Origin: Bradyrhizobium guangdongense
GTDB taxonomy: Bacteria > Pseudomonadota > Alphaproteobacteria > Rhizobiales > Xanthobacteraceae
NCBI RefSeq assembly: GCF_004114975.1
Contig: NZ_CP030052.1
Coordinates: 310,001-374,000, forward strand
Length of the DNA: 64,000 bases
Direction: 5' to 3'
Shown in pieces: positions 42,211 to 50,798 of the stretch. A program made the position numbers and the translations under genes. Each line of letters starts with the position of its first letter. Position 1 is the stretch's first letter. The notes beneath the pieces are model-generated. The model was not told the origin of the DNA. It saw only the letters and a list, made by a program, of their open reading frames with translations, and did not search any database.

Positions 42211-43263
42211 TTAGAGCATCGACATCTGCGTGGGTGACGACGGCGGAGCGACTGTTTGGGTTTCGCCACCAGCCAAGCGGCTTTCCAATAAGCCAAGCAT
42301 GGAGGCGTAGTCTTCCTTGCTGGCTAGCGGCACAGCCACCGGGCGGTTGCCATACCTCTCGGCGAGTATGCGTCGGTAGTCACCTTCAGCCCGCACAGCT
42401 TCGGCGAAGCGGCTCGCGGGCAACTGCGTCATGGCCAAGATGCCCTGGCTCTTAGGCTCTGTGGCATGACGGCCCTGCGGCACTGGCGCAAACAGCACGC
42501 GGTCCTGTTGGATCGTGAAGCGCACCGTGTGCATCGAGCCGCCCTTGATGTCTGTCTGCATGACAAAGGTTGCTATCGAAAGCCCGCTTTGCAGGCGATC
42601 GCGCTGCACAAGATTGCGCGGGGATGGCGGCACGCCGAAAGGCTGCTCGCTGATCAGCGCGCCATCCTTTTCCAGAATCTCTTCGGCGAGCTTGCTATTC
42701 TGCTTCGGGTAAATGCCCTCAAGACCACCCGCCATCACAGCGACGGTCCGCCCGCCGTGATGCAATGCGCTTTGGTGGCTCAACGTATCGACGCCGATCG
42801 CAAGGCCACTCACGATCGCCCAATTGGCGCCGACCAGTGTCTCCACGATCCTATCGCTGACGATTTCGCCGAATTCGGACGGCTCGCGCGTGCCGATGCA
42901 AGCGACGCTGCGGCGCGGCGGAAGCTGGCCCTTCACAAACAGGATGGGCGGGCGATCGGCAAGAGAGCGCAGAGCCACTGGATAATCCGTATCGAAGATC
43001 GACAGAACACGCACCCCACGCCGATCCGCCTCGTCGAGCACTCGCTGTGCCTTCTCGCTGGCTTTAACAATGGCGGCGGGCTCCTGAAGGCATTCAGCCA
43101 CCGCGGCCGAAACGACCGATCGAAGCTTCGCAGGCTCGGCGCCCAAAATCGCTTCAAGAAGCGAGAATCGTTCAGCGAGACGCTCGGCCGTAGCAGGGCC
43201 GATACCGCGCAAAGCGGTGAGTGTGAGAATGCCGGCTGCAGTTCGTGTCTCGGTGCCAATCAT
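42211..43263 (-). CDS. DprA/Smf-like (SLOG-type) protein
   Basis: The N-terminus has a helix-hairpin-helix-like segment (LTALRGIGPATAERLAERF). The Rossmann DprA core follows: SVACIGTREPSEFG, VSGLAIGVDTLSHQSAL, VAVMAGGLEGIYPKQN and SEQPFG, then QRDRLQSGLSIATFVMQTD and GGSMHT. The usual RNR before IAGLS is replaced by DRLQSGLS. Canonical DprA loads RecA on single strands during transformation. This copy sits in an accessory region, coupled to a HAD-phosphoribosyltransferase gene, so a defence or stress role is more likely. I start at ATG 43263, because the longer frame begins with TTG. The product is 350 aa. Confidence 0.88.
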   Translation of the reverse strand: MIGTETRTAAGILTLTALRGIGPATAERLAERFSLLEAILGAEPAKLRSVVSAAVAECLQEPAAIVKASEKAQRVLDEADRRGVRVLSIFDTDYPVALRSLADRPPILFVKGQLPPRRSVACIGTREPSEFGEIVSDRIVETLVGANWAIVSGLAIGVDTLSHQSALHHGGRTVAVMAGGLEGIYPKQNSKLAEEILEKDGALISEQPFGVPPSPRNLVQRDRLQSGLSIATFVMQTDIKGGSMHTVRFTIQQDRVLFAPVPQGRHATEPKSQGILAMTQLPASRFAEAVRAEGDYRRILAERYGNRPVAVPLASKEDYASMLGLLESRLAGGETQTVAPPSSPTQMSML

Positions 43264-43272
43264 CGCATTCAA

Positions 43273-43651
43273 CGCCTTTCAAATTGCCCTACTTCGGCGT
43301 TCTAGAACGACAGTCTCTCTTAAGGACGAGGATGAACGAGTCCGAGGTTAACGCAGTAAATGGCGAGCACCCTAGGAGATCGGCGGCGGCGAAGGATCAA
43401 GATTGCCGTGAACACGAACTTGCGCTTGGCATCCGCACATCGATGGACATCTGCACAATAGGTCATCACAGCGTAAGCAGGCAAGCCGGCCTACTCGATC
43501 AGCAGGTTGATAGAGCCGATCACCCGTGTTGAGGAAGCCTCAGCAACGAGAGTTCTTGTCTCGACGAATTAACGACGTCGATGTTGCGGTTAAGTTGCGT
43601 TGAGAGGATCTTCTCAAATGCTTCTTCCTCCTCATCCTTCCCGTTCCGCCA
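43273..43651. other. Upstream region of the dprA-like operon
   Basis: No gene is evident. A perfect 12-bp palindrome CGTTCTAGAACG at 43298-43309 lies 35 bases before the dprA-like start. It is also present at 25336-25347 before nifB. Confidence 0.4.
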
Positions 43652-44764
43652 TCAGCTGTGTGTGTCAACGAGCGAGTAGCTGGTGCTTCTGCCCCCGGCG
43701 GCATCTTTCTTAAGGATGCCATGTTCGATCAATTCCTCAATGTCCCTTGCCGCCGTCGCCTGGGAGACCTTCGTTAGCTTTGCCCACTTTGAGGACGTTA
43801 GCTTGCCCTCAAATCCATCGAACAGGCAATTAAGCACAGTTCGTTGACGTTCATTGAGCTGGCGAGCCGCATGACGATCCCAGAAGTCCGCTTTCTGGAG
43901 AATTCTCCCGAGAATGGCATCCGCGTTGTCAAAGGCGCGATCTAAGCAATCCAGGAACCACGCCATCCAATCGGTGATGTCGAGGTTTCCTTTCTGGATC
44001 CGCTCGAGAATTGAGTAGTAGTCGTTCCGCTCGCGCCGAATCTGCGCGGACATACTGTAAAACCTTTGCGGGCTCCGCTCTGATCTTGCCAGCGCAAGGT
44101 CAGCGATCGCACGCGCAATACGACCGTTGCCGTCTTCAAATGGATGGATGGTCACGAACCAAAGATGAGCGAGAGCGGCCTTCAACACGGGATCGATGCT
44201 AACGATATTACGGTTAAACCACTCCAAGAAGGTCTGCATCTGCGCATCGAGACGCTCGGCCGATGGAGCTTCATAGTGTACGCGCTCGCGACCCATCGGG
44301 CCCGAGACAACTTGCATGGGTCCAGTCTCGACCGTCCGCCACGCGCCGACGACTATCTTGGTCATACCGCTGCGCCCAGTGGGGAAGAGCGCGGCATGCC
44401 AGCCGAAGAGGCGTTCGGCAGTTAGCTCCTCGGCATAGTGTTCGGTGGCGTCGAGGATCATCTCGACCACGCCTTCGACGTACCGGTCGGCAGGGATAAG
44501 GCCCCCAATGTCCATACCAAGATGACGAGCGATGGAGGACCGAACCTGCGCATGATCGAGGATCTCACCCTCGATCTCACTCGACTTCACCACTTCTTCA
44601 GTGAGGGTCTGAAGAGTAGCCTCAGTTTTGAGGGGGAATCCGAGCCGCTCCATCCGGCCGAGCAGGCGGCCCTGCTTATGACGGACCGCCGCCAATCGGT
44701 CTGCAATCCGCTGCATATCCCAAGTGAATGTGGGCCAAGCAGGCAGTTCATGAATGTAGGCCAT
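43652..44764 (-). CDS. Fic family protein (AMP transferase)
   Basis: Fic proteins transfer AMP or related groups to target proteins. The catalytic motif HPFEDGNGRIAR is complete. The inhibitory helix motif S-x3-E-G is seen in VKSSEIEGE near residue 62, so it is an auto-inhibited class II enzyme. An N-terminal DUF4172-like region (MAYIHELPAWPTFTWDMQRI) precedes it, and a winged-helix DNA-binding domain (AKLTKVSQATAARDIEELIE) ends the 370 aa protein. The start codon lies inside an inverted repeat (44762-44792), consistent with self-repression. Confidence 0.93.
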   Translation of the reverse strand: MAYIHELPAWPTFTWDMQRIADRLAAVRHKQGRLLGRMERLGFPLKTEATLQTLTEEVVKSSEIEGEILDHAQVRSSIARHLGMDIGGLIPADRYVEGVVEMILDATEHYAEELTAERLFGWHAALFPTGRSGMTKIVVGAWRTVETGPMQVVSGPMGRERVHYEAPSAERLDAQMQTFLEWFNRNIVSIDPVLKAALAHLWFVTIHPFEDGNGRIARAIADLALARSERSPQRFYSMSAQIRRERNDYYSILERIQKGNLDITDWMAWFLDCLDRAFDNADAILGRILQKADFWDRHAARQLNERQRTVLNCLFDGFEGKLTSSKWAKLTKVSQATAARDIEELIEHGILKKDAAGGRSTSYSLVDTHS

Positions 44765-44866
44765 AATCTCATCATCTCTTGCAGAGATTATGCAAGCTAA
44801 TCATTGCGCTGACAAGCTATTCTCTGCAACAAATGATGAGAAAATTGCCATAATCTCAGCAAGAGA
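44762..44866. promoter_or_regulatory. Inverted repeats over the fic start (probable operator)
   Basis: CATAATCTC at 44762-44770 pairs with GAGATTATG at 44784-44792. TCTCTTGCAGAGATTATG at 44775-44792 is repeated in inverse orientation at 44849-44866 as CATAATCTCAGCAAGAGA, 17 of 18 bases matching. The sites cover the fic ATG and its upstream region, as expected for an operator bound by the winged-helix end of Fic or another repressor. Confidence 0.7.
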
Positions 44867-44942
44867 ATTCGGGGACCTGCGTAATGAGAGTCCGGAGAAG
44901 ATAACCGTCTCGGGCGGGCGGTAATCGCTTCGAAGGGTTGGA

Positions 44943-45182
44943 TCACACTTCGCCAGCGCCGGAGAAGAGCACCGTCGGCGGCGTTGCGCGGGGCGGCGGG
45001 AGGGACCGAACGCCTGGCGATCCCGGTCTGCTCTTCAGATCGTAACGCTGGGCGAGGTCGAGAAGCCGCCGCTTGGTGAATGGGTCGGCTTTCTCTGCTA
45101 GATCGCGCGCCCGCTGCGCAAAGCCACTATAGAACTCTTCCACGACGCCCCCCCGCAACATCACTGATAACCCGAATATCAT
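44943..45182 (-). CDS. Small hypothetical rhizobial protein, 79 aa
   Basis: The conserved-looking core EEFYSGFAQRARDLAEKADP followed by FTKRRLLDLAQRYD is familiar from many short Bradyrhizobium proteins of unknown function. The C-terminus is Pro-rich. An internal Met at 45161 is an alternative start. No membrane segment is present. Confidence 0.55.
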   Translation of the reverse strand: MIFGLSVMLRGGVVEEFYSGFAQRARDLAEKADPFTKRRLLDLAQRYDLKSRPGSPGVRSLPPPRATPPTVLFSGAGEV

Positions 45183-45214
45183 TGCCGGATGCGCGTTCCG
45201 TCAAGGGCCTGCTG

Positions 45215-45535
45215 ATGCGTCGGACGGATTTAAAGGATCTGCTTGAGCTCACGGCGCCAGAGAAACTAAGCTCACAGCGGAGGTGTAGCGCGGCAATCTG
45301 GGTAGGAAGCGCCTTCCATCCTGATCGCCGCGCGACACGGGGGGAAATCCGATCACAAGGCTCTACGCAAGCCGAAACCCTGTGCCCGACCTGCGGCAAG
45401 CCGATGACGGCCGTGCCTGACGACGAGGCGCCCGGCCGGCCGGGCTACGTCTGCCTCGCCTGCGGAGGCGATCCCCTGCACGATCCAGCTGCGCGGAAGT
45501 GGGCGGATAGCCCGCTGTGGCCGCCGTCCAAATAG
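45215..45535 (+). CDS. Zinc-ribbon protein with disrupted N-terminus
   Basis: The last 55 residues (LCPTCGKPMTAVPDDEAPGR through CLACGGDPLHDPAARKWADS) are a small zinc-ribbon protein frequent in rhizobia, with CPTC and CLAC as metal ligands. Such proteins usually begin two to five residues before the first Cys. Here the normal start is missing: the frame instead continues upstream through the 54-bp IS21-end palindrome at 45284-45337 to an ATG at 45215. The 5' end may therefore have been rebuilt or lost. Confidence 0.5.
   Translation: MRRTDLKDLLELTAPEKLSSQRRCSAAIWVGSAFHPDRRATRGEIRSQGSTQAETLCPTCGKPMTAVPDDEAPGRPGYVCLACGGDPLHDPAARKWADSPLWPPSK
45284..45337. repeat. 54-bp palindrome made of two IS21-type ends
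   Basis: The left half starts TGTAGCGCGGCAATCTGGGT and the right half is its near reverse complement (ends ATCGCCGCGCGACA), with CGC in the middle. Both halves match the terminal repeats of the IS21 element at 2896-5545. It looks like a miniature or internally deleted derivative retaining only the ends. Flanks CGGAGG and CGGGGG are similar but not identical. Confidence 0.75.
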
Positions 45536-45784
45536 CGCAACAACGAAACCGTCCCCGAGAGCTGGAGCCGACGGTCCTCTCATCTCGTCCAAATGCTTCG
45601 TCGTCGACTGCATTTCCAGCCTTGGTTTCATCAAACGAGCTGGCGGTGCTGTAGCAGCCGACGCCACCTCTAGGACGCAAATAAGGGCGCAGAAATATCA
45701 AATCAACGGCGGCGTTTCGCGTTGCCTTCGAGAGATGAACAAAGTTGTGATCGGACGCGTCTGTTGGTCAACGCTCGCCTCACA

Positions 45785-46657
45785 TCACGAATCTCCAAGT
45801 GCATCCTCAAGGATGGCTTTCAATCGCGCAGCTCCCTTTGCCAGCTCGCCATCAAGATCTGATTTGACGGCAGCGGCATACTCCGCTCCGAGCTCAATGG
45901 GATGACCAGCGTCGTTCTGCTCCGGCGCACCTTGAGGCAGAAGCTGATAGGCCCTTATCCCGAGCGCATGGGTGTCATTGGCCCAAGCAGCGATGCGTGC
46001 CTCATCATAGGGAGCGGGCTCAACCGCCGGCAACGATGCACCGTCGATTGCGTCCGCATAGCTTCCCCACGAATAGGCCTGAAGGTCGATCAGAGAATCA
46101 TCCCACATGCTGTGAAACGTCGATGCGCGCGTGTATGACGTTCCATCCGAGCGTTTGGCACGCAATATGACGTGCAACTTGTTACCACCCTGGTCGCCAT
46201 CCCGTTCACTTGCGTGAAGCGGTTGCTCAAGATCACCCGCAAGATGAACCACCAGCTTGAGCGCACGCAGCCTGTCGTCCTTACTGCGCGAAGTGTCCTT
46301 TAACACCGCAATCGCCTCAGGCAGGCCCCGCACGATGCAAGTGCCCTGATTGTTTGCCTCATTGCAGTCCAGCGCGGAATCATAAGTGGCGCGGGCGACA
46401 TCGATGTCGACGAAGTGCCAGCGATACGTGTTCTTCCCTTCTGCCGTGAACTTGTAGTCGTCAGCCCAGTTCGAGATCGACGCCAACGAGGTCTCTCCGA
46501 TCAGGTCCTTGAGCTTGGTCGTGGCAGCCGGGGTGAGATGTCGCTGCGCGAGCTCAGCAATCACGGAATGCCCGAGCTGTCCCCACGCGAGCGCAGTCGA
46601 CGTGCTGCCCGCCAGGATGGTAATGCAGGCGGGAAGTAGAACTCTAAGCTTTGTCAC
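45785..46657 (-). CDS. Secreted S1/P1-type nuclease
   Basis: This is a zinc-dependent single-strand nuclease/phosphatase family protein. I start at GTG 46657, five bases after GGAGG; an ATG seven codons earlier would contain that site. The signal peptide is LLPACITILAGSTSTALA, and cleavage leaves the mature N-terminal Trp of WGQLGH, itself a zinc ligand in this family. Further ligands appear in order: ISNWADD, YRWHFVDI, VVHLAGDLEQPLH and FHSMWDDSL. All expected His and Asp residues seem present. The product is 290 aa and probably periplasmic or secreted. Confidence 0.93.
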   Translation of the reverse strand: MTKLRVLLPACITILAGSTSTALAWGQLGHSVIAELAQRHLTPAATTKLKDLIGETSLASISNWADDYKFTAEGKNTYRWHFVDIDVARATYDSALDCNEANNQGTCIVRGLPEAIAVLKDTSRSKDDRLRALKLVVHLAGDLEQPLHASERDGDQGGNKLHVILRAKRSDGTSYTRASTFHSMWDDSLIDLQAYSWGSYADAIDGASLPAVEPAPYDEARIAAWANDTHALGIRAYQLLPQGAPEQNDAGHPIELGAEYAAAVKSDLDGELAKGAARLKAILEDALGDS

Positions 46658-46894
46658 GGCAACCTCCAAAAAACGCATCGCATGTCAAACAGATGGTTGT
46701 GTCGGCTCTCGCCGCATCTCGCGGGCACGGCGGAACGTTTCCGCGGATTGGGCTGTCTCAACGCTTCCGATAGCGCTGCTCACCGCGCTCTGCCCTCGAC
46801 CGGCGCCGGCGGATAGTTCTTCGAATCTGACTGACGAGATAAACGCCCCAAATGATCAGCATCTTGCCAACGCATTCCTTGCTCCCGCCAAGCC

Positions 46895-47014
46895 TTAAGG
46901 TACGTTGACAGGCGGCATGGCTTCCGTCGGACGCAACGCGACACTCTCACGCTGGTGTCCGCGCACGGCCAAGATAATTGCAAAGATGGCAAGGACAATC
47001 AGAGACCCACGCAT
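46895..47014 (-). CDS. Small membrane protein, 39 aa
   Basis: A frame from ATG 47014 reads MRGSLIVLAIFAIILAVRGH and then a short polar tail. It has one membrane helix. GGAG lies 13 bases upstream, which is rather far. Short single-helix proteins like this are common but poorly known. Confidence 0.35.
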   Translation of the reverse strand: MRGSLIVLAIFAIILAVRGHQRESVALRPTEAMPPVNVP

Positions 47015-47296
47015 GTCGAAAGGATACTCCCGAACTCTTATCGCAATTATGAAGCCGCTCACATCTACCTGGACGGAGGTTCTGGACCATCTTGTACGGC
47101 CAACGTCCAAGCAGCTTAAGTCGTATGCCAAGCCTTAAACGAGGCCTGCTGCTGCAACACGCCTCAGTCGTCTCGAGCAGTGTCCAAAAAATGCATTTTC
47201 AACGCGCAATAGCCGAAAAAGTGCGAGCAAGCGGGCTAACAACAGCCGCTCCAAACCTGCTCTGATTCGAAGCTGGCAGAGACAGCTGAGGCACTC

Positions 47297-47395
47297 ATGC
47301 GCGAACATGATCTCATCTCAGGAAGCTTCCTGGGCCTGACTGGAGCGGGATTTGTCCTCCTGTGCGCAAGCCTGTTTGCATTCACCTTTTTATAG
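47297..47395 (+). CDS. Possible small membrane peptide, 32 aa
   Basis: ATG 47297 opens a 32-residue frame, MREHDLISGSFLGLTGAGFV then LLCASLFAFTFL, mostly a single hydrophobic helix. No strong ribosome-binding site is present. It is included because the composition resembles membrane peptides. Confidence 0.25.
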   Translation: MREHDLISGSFLGLTGAGFVLLCASLFAFTFL

Positions 47396-47537
47396 AGAAC
47401 CGCTAGATCGGAGCCGGCGCGGATCAAGCCACAGTTACTTTGATGTTTCGGTCTGGGCAGAGACGTGCGCTGGCCTTCTGCTCTTCGACTTCTAATTGCA
47501 ATGATTTTGTTTGAAGGCGCCGTCAGGCGGAGTCTTG

Positions 47538-47819
47538 ATGCTCCCGACCAAGAGAGGAACCCGATTCGTCCGTTTTGAACATGAACATCGGATGACCCTC
47601 CTGGCAGCGGACGGGCGATGGTGGCGCAACTGTATACTAATCGAGGCGTCCGAAACTGGCGCCCGCGTTCTTATCGACGGATCGCCAGACGTGCTGCGAT
47701 CACGGCATTTTTTCTTGCTGCTTTCAACGACTGGCTTGGCGTTTCGGCGCTGCGAATTGGTCAGGCTGGACGGTTCTGAGGCGGACATTCTGTTCAAAAC
47801 CGGCAACGCACCTTGCTGA
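47538..47819 (+). CDS. PilZ-like small protein
   Basis: ATG 47538 with GGAG six bases upstream gives 93 aa. The sequence WWRNCILIEASETGARVLID followed by SRHFFLLLSTTGLAFRRCEL has the strand order of short rhizobial PilZ-type proteins. The cyclic-di-GMP motif RxxxR is not clear, so it may not bind the nucleotide. It lies alone. Confidence 0.6.
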   Translation: MLPTKRGTRFVRFEHEHRMTLLAADGRWWRNCILIEASETGARVLIDGSPDVLRSRHFFLLLSTTGLAFRRCELVRLDGSEADILFKTGNAPC

Positions 47820-47857
47820 AGAGACGACGTGCGCACGGCCCGACTGGTTTTCCACCC

Positions 47858-49201
47858 TCACGCAATGGCCCGCACGGCGCCCGAGAACAGGCTGGCCGGG
47901 CGGCTCAAACCGTAGTGATCGCGCAGACTGCTGCCCGCATAATCACGGCGGAAGAGGCCGCGCTTGCGCAAGATCGGCACGACCTGTTCGGCGAACAGGT
48001 CGAACCCGCCCGGCAGCCACGGAGGCATGACGTTGAAACCGTCGGCTGCGCCGTTCTCGAACCAGGTCTGGATGTTGTCGGCGATCTTTTCCGGGGGGCC
48101 GGCGATGACCCAATGCCCGCGCGCACCGGCGAGGCGCTGCACCAGCTGGCGGATCGTGGGCTTTTCGCGATCGATGATGTCGACGATCAGCTTGAAGCGG
48201 CTGGCAACGCCATGCGCACCGTCGGTATCGATCAGGTGACGTGGGAAGGGGCCATCGAGATCAAAGCCGGCGAGGTCGAGCCCGGTCATCTGGCGGAGCT
48301 GGGCGAGCGAGAACTCCGGCTGGATCAGCGCGTTGAACTCGTCCTGAAGCCGGTCGGCCTCCGCTTGTGTGCTGGCGATGAACGGCGAGATGCCGGGCAG
48401 GATCTTGATCTGGTCAGGGCTGCGATCGAACGCACGCGCCTGCCGTTTGATGTCGGCATAGAACTCCTGCGCGCTCGCCAACGTCTGGTGCGCCGTGAAG
48501 ATGGCCTCGGCAAAGCGCGCTGCGAAGGCGCGTCCGTCCTCGGAAGAGCCGGCCTGGACATAGACGGGCCGGCCCTGCGGCGTCCGTGAGACGTTGAGCG
48601 GGCCGCGCACGCGGAAGTATTTCCCTATATGGTCGATCGCGTGGATCTTGCTGGTATCAGCGAAAATGCCGGAGACGGGGTCATTGACGAGCGCATCGTC
48701 CTCCCAGCTGTCCCATAGCGCGGTGACGACATCGAGATATTCGCGCGCCCGCTCGTACCGCTCGTGATGCGGAGGATGCTCAGGCAGGCCGAAGTTCTGC
48801 GCTGCCTGTGGCGAGCTTGTCGTCACGATGTTCCATCCTGCACGCCCGCGGCTGAGGTGATCGAGCGACGCGAACAGCCGAGCGAGATTGTAGGGTTCGG
48901 TGTAGGTGGTTGAAGCGGTCGCGATCAGGCCGATGTGCGTGGTAGCCGACGCGATCGCGGCGAGAAGCGTGATCGGCTCGAGCCGGAAGCGCTGCGCGTA
49001 GCGGACGTTATCCGAGAGCACCGGCCCGTCGGCGAAGAAGACCGCGTCGAACTTGTGCGCTTCGGCGCGTTGCGCCAGTTCCTGATAGTAGGTGACGTCG
49101 AGAATGCGGTCCGTCGTCGAGGCCTTGTGCCGCCACGCGGCCTCGTGATGACCGTCCGGATAGATGAAGAAGTTGAGGGAAAGCTGGCGTTTGCTCATCA
49201 T
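47858..49201 (-). CDS. LLM-class flavin-dependent monooxygenase (NtaA/SnaA/DszA type)
   Basis: This is a flavin monooxygenase of the bacterial luciferase-like group that uses reduced FMN from a partner reductase. Family features are LSLNFFIYPDGHHEAAWR near the start, DAVFFADGPVLSDN, SRGRAGWNIVTTSSPQAAQN, RPVYVQAGSSEDGRAFAA and the end FNVMPPWLPGGFDLFAEQVV. The product is 447 aa and intact. It is divergent from the TauD-type dioxygenase and ABC transporter genes, so it probably acts on the same imported compound, perhaps a sulfonate or another organosulfur molecule. Confidence 0.92.
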   Translation of the reverse strand: MMSKRQLSLNFFIYPDGHHEAAWRHKASTTDRILDVTYYQELAQRAEAHKFDAVFFADGPVLSDNVRYAQRFRLEPITLLAAIASATTHIGLIATASTTYTEPYNLARLFASLDHLSRGRAGWNIVTTSSPQAAQNFGLPEHPPHHERYERAREYLDVVTALWDSWEDDALVNDPVSGIFADTSKIHAIDHIGKYFRVRGPLNVSRTPQGRPVYVQAGSSEDGRAFAARFAEAIFTAHQTLASAQEFYADIKRQARAFDRSPDQIKILPGISPFIASTQAEADRLQDEFNALIQPEFSLAQLRQMTGLDLAGFDLDGPFPRHLIDTDGAHGVASRFKLIVDIIDREKPTIRQLVQRLAGARGHWVIAGPPEKIADNIQTWFENGAADGFNVMPPWLPGGFDLFAEQVVPILRKRGLFRRDYAGSSLRDHYGLSRPASLFSGAVRAIA

Positions 49202-49841
49202 CTGGCTCGCAATGGTTGGTTATCTCCGGATCGCGGCGTCACCGCGCGCGTTGCAGTTGACTCTATGTCGATGCTCGCAAAGCTGTCGATGTAATGAATT
49301 TGCGTTGTTGTCGGCGAAGCGAGCATGAACGATACGAGCGCGTCGCTAGCGGGAGATGAGTGCGTTCGTGCTGGTGATCAAGGCAAATGAACCGCGTCGT
49401 TTCGTGCGTCCGTTGGCTCGATTTTGCTCGTCTTCGCGCATGTGAGGCGCTCGCATGGGCCGTCATGATCGCAAATCTTTCCGTGCTCGCCGTCCCAACG
49501 AAGCGATCATTGCGCGGCGCCGAAAACAACGCTGGTTTCGTTTCATTGACTGGAGCGCCATCGCTTTTACCATCGGCAACGTCCAAGCGAGGTCGTTCAC
49601 CATGCGGCAATCCGATCCAAACATCGTTCGCAATGTGGCCCGGCTAATGGTGCTGTGCGCATCGCTTCGCACTGCGGCGATGGCGGAGAGCTGTACCGCC
49701 GGGATCCGCCTGCTGCCGACTGTCTAGCCGCCGACGTGATCCCCTAGGGCCAACCAGGAAACCACCCGTCACTGTCCGCCGCCGCCGGCATGACCGGCGT
49801 ATGGCGGAGCTTTGTCCACGAATTCAATGAGAGATACGATC

Positions 49842-50771
49842 ATGAGCAACCCGATCACCATCGACAACGTCATTCCGCGCGCCGATATCGTCAAACGTGC
49901 GGCCCGGCTCGGTGCCGAAATCCGGAACGTCAAATTATCAGGCGATTTGTCCGACGACGTCATTCGCGCCATCAATCATGTGCTGCTGGAGCACAAGGTC
50001 ACCTTCTTCCGCAACCAGGGGCATCTCGACGATGCCGAGCAGGAGCGCTTTGCTATCAGGCTCGGTAAGCTCGTGCCGCATCCGACGGTCGGTGCGACCA
50101 AGGGCACTTCATCGATCCTGGAGCTCGATTCAGGTCGTGGCGGCGGTCGTGCAGACCAGTGGCACACGGACGTCACCTTCGTCGATGCCTATCCGAAAAT
50201 CTCGGTGCTGCGTGGCGTTGTGATCCCGCCATACGGCGGCGATACCGTGTGGTCGAACACGGCGGCGGCCTATCTCGACCTGCCGGCGCCGCTGCGCAAG
50301 CTTGCCGACGAGCTCTGGGCGGTCCACAGCAACGCTTACGACTACGCGGTGAAGACGCCCGCGAGCGAAGCGGATCGCAAGCATTTCGACGAGGTTTTTA
50401 CCGGCACGATCTATGAGACGGAGCATCCGGTCGTGCGGGTTCATCCCGAAACCGGCGAACGCACCCTGGTGCTCGGCAACTTCGTGCAGCGCTTCGTCGG
50501 CTTGCCGAAATATGATGGCCAGAAGCTGTTCGAGCTTTTCCAGTCCCACATCACCGCGCCCGAGAACACCGTACGCTGGACCTGGCAGGCCGGTGACCTC
50601 GCGATCTGGGACAACCGGGCAACCCAGCACTACGCCGTCAACGATTATGGCGATCAGCACCGCGTCGTCCGCCGCGCCACCATCGATGGGGAAGTGCCTG
50701 TCAGCGTCGACGGTCGTCACAGCGTGACGCGCGTCAAGGCGCCGAAGGCGCAGGCGCCCAAGGCCGCTTGA
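49842..50771 (+). CDS. TauD/TfdA-family 2-oxoglutarate dioxygenase
   Basis: This Fe(II)/2-oxoglutarate dioxygenase resembles taurine or alkylsulfate dioxygenases that release sulfite or sulfate. The iron ligands are in QWHTDVTF and in the distal His of RATQHYAVNDYGD; the 2-oxoglutarate Arg is in HRVVRRATI. I start at ATG 49842 behind GAGAG, giving MSNPITIDNVIPRAD; an in-frame ATG ten codons earlier exists. It heads a run of genes for an ABC transporter. Confidence 0.92.
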   Translation: MSNPITIDNVIPRADIVKRAARLGAEIRNVKLSGDLSDDVIRAINHVLLEHKVTFFRNQGHLDDAEQERFAIRLGKLVPHPTVGATKGTSSILELDSGRGGGRADQWHTDVTFVDAYPKISVLRGVVIPPYGGDTVWSNTAAAYLDLPAPLRKLADELWAVHSNAYDYAVKTPASEADRKHFDEVFTGTIYETEHPVVRVHPETGERTLVLGNFVQRFVGLPKYDGQKLFELFQSHITAPENTVRWTWQAGDLAIWDNRATQHYAVNDYGDQHRVVRRATIDGEVPVSVDGRHSVTRVKAPKAQAPKAA

Positions 50772-50798
50772 TCTCCAACACTTGACCGGGTTTGACAC

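Noticed and set aside
42466..43305. Plus-strand frame of 279 codons
   Set aside because: It is antisense to the dprA-like gene and has no recognisable motifs.
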